From NCBI RefSeq assembly GCF_005670685.2, contig NZ_CP062008.1, positions 62,001 through 126,000 on the forward strand: a stretch of DNA of 64,000 nucleotides. The letters run 5' to 3'. Positions 45,711-54,759 of this stretch are shown one piece after another. The stretch comes from Mycolicibacterium mucogenicum DSM 44124. Its GTDB lineage: Bacteria > Actinomycetota > Actinomycetes > Mycobacteriales > Mycobacteriaceae. Each line of letters opens with the position of its first letter. The first letter of the stretch is position 1. Made by a program: the position numbers and the translations under genes. The notes beneath the pieces are model-generated. The model saw nothing but the letters and a program-made list of their open reading frames with translations. It ran no database searches and was not told where the DNA came from.

Positions 45711-46325
45711 TCAGGCCGCGGCAGAGCGGTCGAGGTACGGCGTGATATTGCGCATGGCGCGGGCGACGTAGTCGTCCTTCTCGCCGACGGGTGCCACGTA
45801 GCGCAGGGCTTCGACAGCGGCGTCGACGCCCTCGCTACGGGCGATGAGCCACCCCGCCAGATACGCCGACGACAGGCAGCCGCCGGCCGTCGCGATGCTG
45901 CCCTTGGCGAACAGCGGTTGGTCGAGGACATCGACTCCGGCGGCCTGCACCCAGGGCTTGGTCGTCGAGTCGGTGCACGCCGGAACTCCGTCGAGGAGGC
46001 CGAGTTTGGCGAGCACCAACGTGCCCGAGCACTGCGCAGCCAACAGTTGCCGGGATGGGTCCAGCTTCAGGAGTGCCATCAAGCTCTGGTCGGCGACCAC
46101 CTCGCGCGTCCGGATACCACTGCCGACGATGACCGCATCGGCGGAACACGCCTGCTCCAGGTCGATGTGGGATTCGATGACGACGCCGTTCATCGACCTG
46201 ACGCGGGGGCTCGGGCTGGCGATGGACACGCGCCAATCCGCCTTGCGGACCCGGTTGAGCACGCCCAGTGCGATCAGCGAATCGAGTTCGTTGTAGCCGT
46301 CGAAGGTGAGGATGGCGATGTGCAT
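45711..46325 (-). CDS. DJ-1/PfpI family protein
   Basis: 204 residues of the glutamine-amidotransferase-like DJ-1/PfpI fold. It begins MHIAILTFDGYNELDSLIALGVLNR, and the nucleophile cysteine is in LAAQCSGTLVLAKLGLLDG; TAGGCLSSAYLAGWLI follows, as in isonitrile hydratase-type members. It is divergent from the MocR regulator at 46388, with a 62-base shared control region, and is probably the regulated gene. Confidence 0.88.
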   Translation of the reverse strand: MHIAILTFDGYNELDSLIALGVLNRVRKADWRVSIASPSPRVRSMNGVVIESHIDLEQACSADAVIVGSGIRTREVVADQSLMALLKLDPSRQLLAAQCSGTLVLAKLGLLDGVPACTDSTTKPWVQAAGVDVLDQPLFAKGSIATAGGCLSSAYLAGWLIARSEGVDAAVEALRYVAPVGEKDDYVARAMRNITPYLDRSAAA

Positions 46326-46364
46326 GCTCCGAGCCTAGGATCGCCAATTCAATACGATCAACAA

Positions 46365-46381
46365 ATTGTCATGCATACAAT
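46365..46381. promoter_or_regulatory. Operator overlapping a leaderless promoter of the MocR gene
   Basis: ATTGT-CATGCAT-ACAAT is a 17-base inverted repeat. Its right arm contains TACAAT (46376-46381), a near-consensus -10 six bases before the GTG at 46388, which has no ribosome site. Autoregulation of a leaderless mRNA and control of the divergent PfpI gene are inferred. Confidence 0.6.
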
Positions 46382-46387
46382 GCGGGT

Positions 46388-47722
46388 GTGGGTCGGGCTC
46401 GCTACAAGGCCGTCGTGGATGCGTTGGCGGCAGACATCCGCGCCGGCGTGATCCCTCCTGGCACCAGACTGCCGACCCACCGGGAGCTCGCCGCGCGCGA
46501 AGGACTGGCGCTGGTCACGGCCACCCGCGTCTACGCCGAACTCGCCGAGATGGGACTGGTCAGCGGCGAAGCCGGCCGGGGCACTTTTGTCCGGGAATCG
46601 TCGCTGCCGCTCCGCGACGACGTCTCGGAGCGGGCATTCGCCGACGATGTCGTGGATTTGAACTTCAACTATCCGTCGGTTCCGGGACAGGCCGATCAGT
46701 TGCGAAATGCATTGCGGGGCTTGGCCTCATCGGGTGATCTCGACGCCCTGTTGCGCTACCAGCCCCACGGTGGGCGGCTGCACGAACGAGCTTCGGCCGC
46801 ACTGCATCTGGAGCGACGCGGCCTGAGCGTCCCGGCTGAACGCGTGCTCATCGTCAGCGGCGCGCAGCACGGATTGGCGGTCACCGCGCTGGCGATGCTG
46901 CAACCCGGTGACGTGGTGGCCGTCGATGCCCTCAGTTACCCCGGCTTCAAGGTGCTGGCGCAGGTGCTCCGGCTCGAGATGGCGCCACTTCCGGCCGGGA
47001 ACGAGGGACCCGACCTGGATGCGTTCGAGGAGTTGTGCCGTACGCGGCCGGTCCGGGCGATCTACACCATGCCGACGCTGCACAACCCGCTGGGATGGGT
47101 GACGCCGGCGCCCTGCCGCGAGACCCTCGTCGAGATCGCGCGCCGGCACGGTGTGACGATCATCGAGGACGCGTCGTACGCATATCTGGTCGAGCGACCG
47201 CCCGCGCCGCTGGCGGTGCTTGCCCCGGAACTGACCGTCTACGTGTCGGGGCTGTCGAAGAGCGTGGCCACCGGTCTCCGGGTCGGATTCGTCGTTCCGC
47301 CAGCACAATTCATCGGTGCCTTCGAACGGGCCATCCGGGGGACGACGTGGAACACGCCACCGTTGATCACCGCCATCGCCGCCGGGTGGCTCAACGACGG
47401 CACCGTCACCCGGCTGGAAGCGGACAAGCGAGCCGACGCCCGGCGTCGGCAGGCGGTCGCCCGCGAAGTGCTGTCCGGACTGGACGTCGTGGGCAATCCG
47501 TCGTCGTACTTCCTGTGGCTTCCGCTGCCCGGTGAGGCGCGCGCCGATCAATTGGCGACGGATCTGCTGCGCGAGACGGTATCCGTGTCCACCGCTGAAC
47601 CTTTCGCCATGACCAAGAACCCGCCGCACGCGATCCGGGTGGCACTGGGGTCGGTGGAGATCGACGTGCTGGCCCAGTCACTCGAAACCGTCAAGCGGGT
47701 GATCGACGCTCACACTTGGTGA
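46388..47722 (+). CDS. MocR-type GntR/aminotransferase regulator
   Basis: 444 residues: an N-terminal GntR helix-turn-helix (YKAVVDALAADIRAGVIPPGTRLPTHRELA, ATRVYAELAEMGLVSGEAGRGTFV) joined to a fold-type I aminotransferase domain with the PLP lysine in SGLSKSVATGLRVG, the aspartate in IIEDASYAYLVE and the Asn in HNPLGW. MocR proteins sense PLP or amino compounds. GTG at 46388 is the start that keeps the DNA-binding domain complete. Its 3' end overlaps the convergent hydrolase gene by 32 bases. Confidence 0.92.
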   Translation: MGRARYKAVVDALAADIRAGVIPPGTRLPTHRELAAREGLALVTATRVYAELAEMGLVSGEAGRGTFVRESSLPLRDDVSERAFADDVVDLNFNYPSVPGQADQLRNALRGLASSGDLDALLRYQPHGGRLHERASAALHLERRGLSVPAERVLIVSGAQHGLAVTALAMLQPGDVVAVDALSYPGFKVLAQVLRLEMAPLPAGNEGPDLDAFEELCRTRPVRAIYTMPTLHNPLGWVTPAPCRETLVEIARRHGVTIIEDASYAYLVERPPAPLAVLAPELTVYVSGLSKSVATGLRVGFVVPPAQFIGAFERAIRGTTWNTPPLITAIAAGWLNDGTVTRLEADKRADARRRQAVAREVLSGLDVVGNPSSYFLWLPLPGEARADQLATDLLRETVSVSTAEPFAMTKNPPHAIRVALGSVEIDVLAQSLETVKRVIDAHTW

Positions 47723-48506
47723 CTTGGACAGAGTCGGCGAAGTCCAGGATCATCGCCGCGACGGCGTCCGGGAATTCGACATGCAGCCAATGGCCACCGG
47801 ACTCGATGGTGCGGACGTCTGGCTCACCAAAACGCGAGGCGATGGCGTCGGCAAGCTCGCCGGTGACGAAACCGTCTACGCCGCCGCGGATCACGAGCGC
47901 CGGTCCCGGGAATGCGCTGGTGGCGGGTGCGTCGGCCGCGCCGTCGTTCCACACGTCGACGTAATGGGCGGCGACGCCCGGCACCAGGTGCCTGCCGATG
48001 TCGGTGAGGCGGTCGAGCTGGTCGTCGCTGAGGTGGGGGGATATCGCGGTCCGCGCCGCGCGCTGTGCGATGCTGTCGCCGTCGAGGGCGTGGAACTGCG
48101 CAACCACGTCGCCGGGTAAGTGTGTGCCGCCCAACGGAACTGGAGTGAGTAGCACCAAGCCCGTGACCCGGTCGGGATGCGCGGCCGCGGCCAGCTCGGC
48201 AACCTGCGAACCGAGGCTCTGGCCGACCACGATCACCGGTCCGGTGATGCTGTCGATCAGGGCGCCCGCCTCGGCGGCGAGCGCAGCCAGCGTGATTGCG
48301 CTTGTGTCCCTGGCGGTCTCGGCGCGACGACCGAATTCCGGCAGGTCGTACCGCACCGTCGCGACGTTGTCGCCCAGGCCGTCGATCACGCCATCCCACA
48401 CGGTCAGGTCATCGAGGAAACCGTGAATCAGAAGCACGGTCGGCGCATTCGGGGCGTGAGCCAACGTCCGGACGACGGGAAACTCGATAGGGCACCTGGT
48501 CTGCAT
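47691..48506 (-). CDS. Alpha/beta hydrolase
   Basis: 271 residues. LLIHGFLDDLTVWDGVIDGL (oxyanion region), nucleophile elbow VVGQSLGSQ, acid in the VIRGGVDGF strand-turn and His in ESGGHWLHVEFPD. No signal peptide. Typical of small esterase or C-C hydrolase members; the substrate cannot be told. ATG at 48506 is taken over a longer open frame because it begins the fold correctly. Confidence 0.88.
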   Translation of the reverse strand: MQTRCPIEFPVVRTLAHAPNAPTVLLIHGFLDDLTVWDGVIDGLGDNVATVRYDLPEFGRRAETARDTSAITLAALAAEAGALIDSITGPVIVVGQSLGSQVAELAAAAHPDRVTGLVLLTPVPLGGTHLPGDVVAQFHALDGDSIAQRAARTAISPHLSDDQLDRLTDIGRHLVPGVAAHYVDVWNDGAADAPATSAFPGPALVIRGGVDGFVTGELADAIASRFGEPDVRTIESGGHWLHVEFPDAVAAMILDFADSVQVTKCERRSPA

Positions 48507-48644
48507 GTGCGGCGCTCCTTTCGTCTCGCTGCCGGCACAACATCCACGATGTCGGCACCCGCCGGAGGTATGGGTCACCGCGGTGATCCTGGTACCGGCA
48601 GGGTCAGCCAATCTGGGCCGAATTCGGCAGCGCCAGTCGTTATG

Positions 48645-48656
48645 GGTTCTAGAACC
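48645..48656. promoter_or_regulatory. 12-base perfect palindrome before the truncated oxidoreductase gene
   Basis: GGTTCTAGAACC, 19 bases before the ATG at 48675, in the 168-base gap between divergent genes. It is probably an operator for a regulator not encoded here. Confidence 0.5.
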
Positions 48657-48674
48657 GAGCGGAGGGATGCCGAG

Positions 48675-49334
48675 ATGCCAACAATGCGGGCCGTCGTGGC
48701 GACCAGAATGGGCGAACCGGCCGAGGTCCTGCAGCTGCAGACGCGGCCGATTCCGGAACCCGGCCCCGGCCAGGTGCGGATTCGGGTGACCATGGTGCCG
48801 GTCCACGCCAGTGACCTACACACCGTGCGTGGTCGCTACGGCTTCGTCCCGGAGTTCCCCACCACGCCGGGCATCGAGTCCGTCGGCATCATCGACGAAA
48901 TCGGCAGCGGCGTCGATGGTTTGGCGGTTGGGCAACGCGTCATCACCGCCGGAATCCGGGGCACCTGGCAGGAATACCTCGTCGCCGACGCGGACGTGTC
49001 ACGGGCGCTGGCGCCGGGTGGCGAACTCGTCGTCTACGGCGCGCTGTCGACGCACCGCCAAACGGAGGCCGACAAACTGACCATTCCGATCTTCGCCCGT
49101 TCCCTGATCTACGAGGCCAAGACCGTACGCGGCTTCTGGCTGTTCCGCTGGTTCAACCAGACGCCGAAAGACCGCATGACCGCCACCATCAACCGAACGA
49201 TCCAACTCGTCGACAGTGGCGCCGTGCACGTCCCCGAGGGGCAGCTGATCCCCGTCGAAAACTTCAGCGAGGCAGTCTATTTGGCTGAATCGCCAGCACA
49301 CGGCGGTAAACCGCTGCTGGTGTTCGAATCATAG
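48675..49334 (+). pseudogene. MDR oxidoreductase with its cofactor-binding domain deleted
   Basis: The open frame gives 219 residues against ~330 for this family. The first ~105 residues are a normal GroES-like domain (PVHASDLHTVRGRYGF, GIESVGIIDEIGSGVDGL, GTWQEYLVADAD). The text then jumps directly to VSRALAPGGELVVYGALSTHRQTEADKLTIPIF, which in relatives lies after the Rossmann fold. About 110-120 codons, including the GxGxxG nucleotide-binding site, are missing without loss of frame; the junction is near 48987-48996. The C-terminus is complete. Such a product should not bind NADPH, so I treat it as a decayed gene. It precedes the NTF2-like gene by 16 bases. Confidence 0.8.
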
Positions 49335-49350
49335 AACCGGGAGAAACACC

Positions 49351-49848
49351 ATGACCGCACCAGACGAGCACAAGCTCGAGAACCAAGCCACGCATCTGAC
49401 CTACTACCCGCACTGGCTGGACAACCTCGCCGACGACGTCATCCTGCAGGGTGCCGTGTTCAACGGCGAAGTCCGTGGCGCAGAGCAAGTGGGGAAGATG
49501 CTGAGCTTCGCGCGGAGCCTGTACGCCTACCAGGACTTCCGCTTCTACGGCCGCCGTGGCGATCTCTTCCTGGAGGATTACCAGTCCCGCATCCGAGGCA
49601 CCGAGGTCTACCGTGCCGGCGGGGTGGAGATCTACAACTTCGTCGTCGTGTACTTCAACGAGGCCGGCGAGACCAGCCACCTCGTCATGAACCACCGGCC
49701 ACAGGCTGCGGCCCTGCTGTTCTCGTCGCTGCTGCGCGACCATTTCGGCGATGCCTTCGACCCGAGCATCTTCTATGGCGGCGATCCCGGGCCCGATGCG
49801 CTGGACCACGATCTGTCCCGTGGCGCGTGGCCGGAGTCGAACGGCTGA
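49351..49848 (+). CDS. NTF2-like (SnoaL-type) hypothetical protein
   Basis: 165 residues. The beginning HLTYYPHWLDNLADDVILQGAVFNGEVRGAEQVGKMLSFARSLY and alternating beta text (DFRFYGRRGDLFLEDYQSRIRGTEVYRAGGVEIYNFVVVYFNEAG) suggest an NTF2-like cone fold. No catalytic residues can be named. It is 16 bases after the truncated oxidoreductase gene, with a GGGAGAAA site, and may once have worked with it. A strong hairpin follows. Confidence 0.65.
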   Translation: MTAPDEHKLENQATHLTYYPHWLDNLADDVILQGAVFNGEVRGAEQVGKMLSFARSLYAYQDFRFYGRRGDLFLEDYQSRIRGTEVYRAGGVEIYNFVVVYFNEAGETSHLVMNHRPQAAALLFSSLLRDHFGDAFDPSIFYGGDPGPDALDHDLSRGAWPESNG

Positions 49849-49856
49849 CCAACAGC

Positions 49857-49893
49857 GGATTCCCTCCCCGCGACGACTTCGGGGAGGGAATCC
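49857..49893. terminator. Strong hairpin between convergent genes
   Basis: Perfect 14-base arms GGATTCCCTCCCCG and CGGGGAGGGAATCC around a 9-base loop, nine bases after one stop codon and 13 bases from the convergent gene's stop. Probably a bidirectional terminator. Confidence 0.85.
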
Positions 49894-49906
49894 GGGCTCG
49901 GGGTGG

Positions 49907-50137
49907 TCAGCGGCCCTGCAGTGCAGCCACGCGGTAGATGCCGTGGTGCCAGAGCACGCCGGGCAGCGGCATCCCGGCGGGCGGAGCCGTGATCGACGGG
50001 GTGGCGACGATCGCCGGCGGACGGACGTCGGGTCCGAGGGTCGTGGCGCCGGCGGCGCCGGCCAGGCCGAGTGCCGAGCCGCCGAGAACGCCGGCGGCGA
50101 TGATCGAGAAGCCGAAGCTGCGGGCCGTGATGCTCAT
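49907..50137 (-). CDS. Small secreted protein
   Basis: 76 residues. A signal peptide (FGFSIIAAGVLGGSALGLAGAAGA) leaves a mature ~45-residue protein rich in Pro and Ala, with LWHHGIYRVAALQGR at the end. No cysteines. It is divergent from the response regulator gene. Site GGAGAATTC precedes the ATG. Function unknown. Confidence 0.65.
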   Translation of the reverse strand: MSITARSFGFSIIAAGVLGGSALGLAGAAGATTLGPDVRPPAIVATPSITAPPAGMPLPGVLWHHGIYRVAALQGR

Positions 50138-50343
50138 GTGAATTCTCCTGTGTCAGTAGACGTTTGGTGTCTTGCTCCGGTGTGTTCCGGTGATGACTCA
50201 AGAGTGCCTGGCCGCGGAGCCCGCGGGTATCGGGTAATCGGCCGAGTTGTCGGAGGATTCCCGTGTCCACCGATCGGGGGACACGCAGCCGTCAATTTGC
50301 GATCGGAGTTACTTTTCGCTGGTCGCCGTGCGACGCTGACGGC

Positions 50344-50985
50344 ATGAACGACGAACGGGTTCGCGTGGTGGTGGGTGACGACCACCCGATGTTTCGCGAC
50401 GGCGTCGTCCGCGCGCTGACGGCGAGTGGCGCCATCGAGGTACTGGCCGAAGCCGACGACGGCACGTCGGCGTTGGAGGCGATCCGCACCCACAAGCCTC
50501 AGGTCGCTCTGCTGGATTACCGCATGCCCGGCATGGACGGCGCCGAGGTGGCCGCGGCGGTCGTGCGCGACGGCCTGCCGACCCGGGTCCTGTTGCTCTC
50601 TGCGCATGACGAGGCCGAGATCGTGTACCGGGCGTTGCAGGAAGGCGCGGCCGGCTTCCTGCCGAAGGAGTCGACGCGCAGCGAGCTCGTCAACGCGATC
50701 CTCGAATGTGCGAAGGGCCGCGACGTCGTCGCACCGAGCCTGGCCGCGGGGCTCGCCGGTGAGATCCGGCGTCGCGCCGAGCCGGACGCCCCGGTGCTCA
50801 GCCCGCGCGAACGCGAGGTGCTGCAGCTGATCGCCAAGGGCGCGACCATCCCGACCATGGCCAAGGAGCTGTTCCTGGCGCCATCGACGGTCAAGACCCA
50901 CGTGCAGCGGCTCTACGAGAAGCTCGGGGTCGGGGACCGCGCGGCGGCCGTGGCCGAGGCGATGCGTCGGAAGCTGCTGGACTGA
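50344..50985 (+). CDS. NarL/LuxR-family response regulator
   Basis: 213 residues. Receiver domain with DD at 11-12 (VVVGDDHPMFRDGV), phospho-Asp in VALLDYRMPGMDG, conserved Ser in LLLSAHDE and Lys in FLPKES; LuxR-type helix-turn-helix in LSPREREVLQLIAKGATIPTMAKELFLAPSTVKTHVQRLYEKLGV. ATG at 50344 is chosen by alignment. The sensor kinase gene starts one base after its stop. The divergent small secreted gene is a possible target. Confidence 0.95.
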   Translation: MNDERVRVVVGDDHPMFRDGVVRALTASGAIEVLAEADDGTSALEAIRTHKPQVALLDYRMPGMDGAEVAAAVVRDGLPTRVLLLSAHDEAEIVYRALQEGAAGFLPKESTRSELVNAILECAKGRDVVAPSLAAGLAGEIRRRAEPDAPVLSPREREVLQLIAKGATIPTMAKELFLAPSTVKTHVQRLYEKLGVGDRAAAVAEAMRRKLLD

Positions 50986-50986
50986 C

Positions 50987-52189
50987 GTGAGCCCGACACT
51001 CAGCCGGATCGGGGAGTACCTGGCCGCCGAACCGGTGCGGATTTCCGCCGGACTACGGCTCCCGCTGATCGCGCTGATCGGTGTCCTGGTGTGGATCTGG
51101 GAGGTCGACCACTGGCTGCCCGAGCTGTACGCCGTGATCCTGGGCCTGTATGCCGTCGCCGCGGTGATCTGGCTGGTGGCGGTGCTGCGCGGGCCCGTGC
51201 CGCGCTGGGCGGACTGGGCGTCGACCGGCATCGACCTGGTGGTGATCCTGGCACTGTGCCTGGTGTCCGGCGGCGCGACCGCGGCCCTGCTGCCCGTCTT
51301 CTTCCTGCTGCCCATCTCGGTGGCATTCCAGGACCGGCCGCTGATGACCGCGGCGATCGGGACCCTGACGGCGACGGGCTATCTGGCGGTGTGGATCTTC
51401 TACTCCAAACACGACGACCGCATGGGCCTGCCGAACATGGTCTACACGCACTTCGGATTCCTCGTGTGGCTGGCGGTGGCCACGACCGTGCTGTGCTTCG
51501 TGTTGGTGCGTCGTCAGGAGCGCGTGCAGGCTCTGCAGGAGGTGCGCCGCCAGCTGGTGTCCGAAGCCATGCAGTCCGACGAGCGGCACAACCGGGAGGT
51601 CGCCGAAGGGCTGCACGACGGCCCGTTGCAGACGCTGCTGGCGGCCAGGCTGCAGCTCGACGAGGTCCGGGAGCGGACCCCGGGGCCCGAACTCGACGCG
51701 GTCTACGCCGCGCTGGAAGACACGGCGACGGCACTGCGCTCGACGGTCACCGAGCTGCATCCGCAGGTGCTCGCCCAGCTCGGCCTGACGCCGGCGGTGC
51801 GGGAACTGCTGCGGCAGTTCGAGTCTCGCGGCCGGATCGCGGTGCGCGCCGACCTCGAGGAAGTGGGCAAGCCGGACTCGCAGCAGCTGCTCTACCGCGC
51901 GGCCCGTGAGCTGCTGACCAACATCGGCAAGCATGCCCAGGCCACGACGGTGTCGGTGCGGTTGGGCCGCATCGGCAATCGCATTGTCCTGACCGTCGCC
52001 GATGACGGCGTCGGGTTCGACCCCGCGGTGGTGTCACGGTACGTGGCCGACGGACACATCGGGCTGGGCTCGCTGCTGGCGCGGTTCGACGCGATGGGTG
52101 GGTCGATGCTCGTCGACTCCGCCGGCGGTGGCGGAACCCGGGTGACGGTGACTTCGCCACCCGAGCGCGAGCTGGGGGGCAACAGATAA
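50987..52189 (+). CDS. NarX-type sensor histidine kinase
   Basis: 400 residues. About five or six N-terminal helices (~25-170) with no large outside domain, then a HisKA_3 dimerisation segment with the phospho-His in VAEGLHDGPLQTLLAARLQL (~residue 205), and a HATPase domain with ELLTNIGKHAQA (N box) and VADDGVGFDP (G1), GLGSLLARFDAMGG (G2). GTG at 50987 follows the regulator stop by one base, so the two are coupled. Confidence 0.94.
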   Translation: MSPTLSRIGEYLAAEPVRISAGLRLPLIALIGVLVWIWEVDHWLPELYAVILGLYAVAAVIWLVAVLRGPVPRWADWASTGIDLVVILALCLVSGGATAALLPVFFLLPISVAFQDRPLMTAAIGTLTATGYLAVWIFYSKHDDRMGLPNMVYTHFGFLVWLAVATTVLCFVLVRRQERVQALQEVRRQLVSEAMQSDERHNREVAEGLHDGPLQTLLAARLQLDEVRERTPGPELDAVYAALEDTATALRSTVTELHPQVLAQLGLTPAVRELLRQFESRGRIAVRADLEEVGKPDSQQLLYRAARELLTNIGKHAQATTVSVRLGRIGNRIVLTVADDGVGFDPAVVSRYVADGHIGLGSLLARFDAMGGSMLVDSAGGGGTRVTVTSPPERELGGNR

Positions 52190-52229
52190 TTCGTCGCTGG
52201 GAGTGGGCCCGCGGCGGTAGCGTCGCGCC

Positions 52230-53126
52230 ATGAAACTGCGCATTCTGGTGGGCCTGCTGGTGGCTGCGGTGGTGGCCTTGGTCGTCAACGCCGTGGTGGT
52301 GGCGCACACCAGCCGCGCGGCAGAACCGTTCGCCGGCGGCCACGTGCTCACACTCGACGGCCCAGACCTGAACGTCCGCGAGTACGGGCCGCCCGGTGAC
52401 CGGGCAATCGTTCTGCTGCACGGGTATTCGGCGTCCATCGAGTGGTGGGAAAAGGTCGCCCCGGCACTGGCCGCACATCAGCGGGTGATCGCCGTCGACC
52501 TCGTCGGGCATGGTGGCTCCGAGGCGCCGACCGATGCGGCGCCGTATCACGCCGACGGCCAGGCCGAGGCCGTCCACCGCGCGCTCGAGGCGCTGGGTGT
52601 CCGGCAGGCCGAACTGGTGGGGCATTCGATGGGCGGCGAGGTGGCTGCCGCGTTCGCCACCAAGTACCCGGAAATGGTTGAGCGCGTGGCGGTTTCCGAT
52701 ACCCCGGCCGGCGAGGATCTGGTCGCGATGCCGCTGCTGGGCAGGATGCTGTGCTGGCCCGTCATCGGGCCCGCGCTGGACCGCTTCCGCGGCGTCGACG
52801 CGATCAGTGAAAGCTCGCTGCAGACCGGGTTTGCCGCCGACTACCCCGTTCCGGCGTTGGCATTCCGGTCCTTGAAACAGCTCAATTACGCGGGCGTGTG
52901 TGACTCCAAGGAGCCCGGCCGCCCGGTGGTGGAGACGTTGAAGGGGCTGGGCAAGCCGGTGCTGGTGTTGTGGGGCGACAAGGACGTCCTGACGCCGACG
53001 GCGTCGAACGTCGCGCGCTACACTGCCGCGGGCCTGCCGCCGCACCTCATCGCAGGCTCCGGGCACAGCCCGATGGTCGAGAAGCCGGACCAGTTCCTCG
53101 CAGCGATAGGCGATTTCGTGCGCTGA
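52230..53126 (+). CDS. Membrane-anchored or secreted alpha/beta hydrolase
   Basis: 298 residues. An uncleaved signal anchor (ILVGLLVAAVVALVVNAVVVAH) begins the protein. The hydrolase domain has LLHGYSASIEWWEKV, nucleophile elbow LVGHSMGGEVAAAFA, acid in VLWGDKDVLTP and His in IAGSGHSPMVEKP. Probably faces the periplasm. Substrate unknown. Not clearly linked to the two-component genes 40 bases upstream, although they could be co-transcribed. Confidence 0.9.
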   Translation: MKLRILVGLLVAAVVALVVNAVVVAHTSRAAEPFAGGHVLTLDGPDLNVREYGPPGDRAIVLLHGYSASIEWWEKVAPALAAHQRVIAVDLVGHGGSEAPTDAAPYHADGQAEAVHRALEALGVRQAELVGHSMGGEVAAAFATKYPEMVERVAVSDTPAGEDLVAMPLLGRMLCWPVIGPALDRFRGVDAISESSLQTGFAADYPVPALAFRSLKQLNYAGVCDSKEPGRPVVETLKGLGKPVLVLWGDKDVLTPTASNVARYTAAGLPPHLIAGSGHSPMVEKPDQFLAAIGDFVR

Positions 53127-53162
53127 TGGGTGCCCGGCGGCCCGGGATGGCGCGAGACGCGA

Positions 53163-53234
53163 ACACAACGTCAGGCTGGGAGCGCAGATAACCGTATATA
53201 TGGCTTCAGCGACGCTCTCAGACTGACGTTGTGT
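53163..53234. repeat. 72-base imperfect inverted repeat (REP-like)
   Basis: ACACAACGTCAG (53163-53174) and CTGACGTTGTGT (53223-53234) are perfect complements; the inner halves (GCTGGGAGCG and CGCTCTCAGA) pair at most positions. A short AT-rich stretch (53199-53211) lies in the centre. It sits between convergent genes just before a terminator. It could be a dispersed palindromic repeat or a miniature mobile element. Confidence 0.6.
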
Positions 53235-53244
53235 CGGGCACCGA

Positions 53245-53288
53245 CACGAAAAGGCCTCCAATCCTGATGGATTGGAGGCCTTTTCGTG
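53245..53288. terminator. Strong bidirectional terminator
   Basis: Perfect 20-base arms (CACGAAAAGGCCTCCAATCC and its complement) with a 4-base loop TGAT, ending in CCTTTTCG; an AAAA/TTTT pair gives a U-run on both strands. It separates the hydrolase gene from pntB. Confidence 0.92.
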
Positions 53289-53293
53289 TACTG

Positions 53294-54724
<1,431 letters not shown>

Positions 54725-54759
54725 GAATCCGTTCCAAAGGTTCTTTAGGTCAGCAGGCT

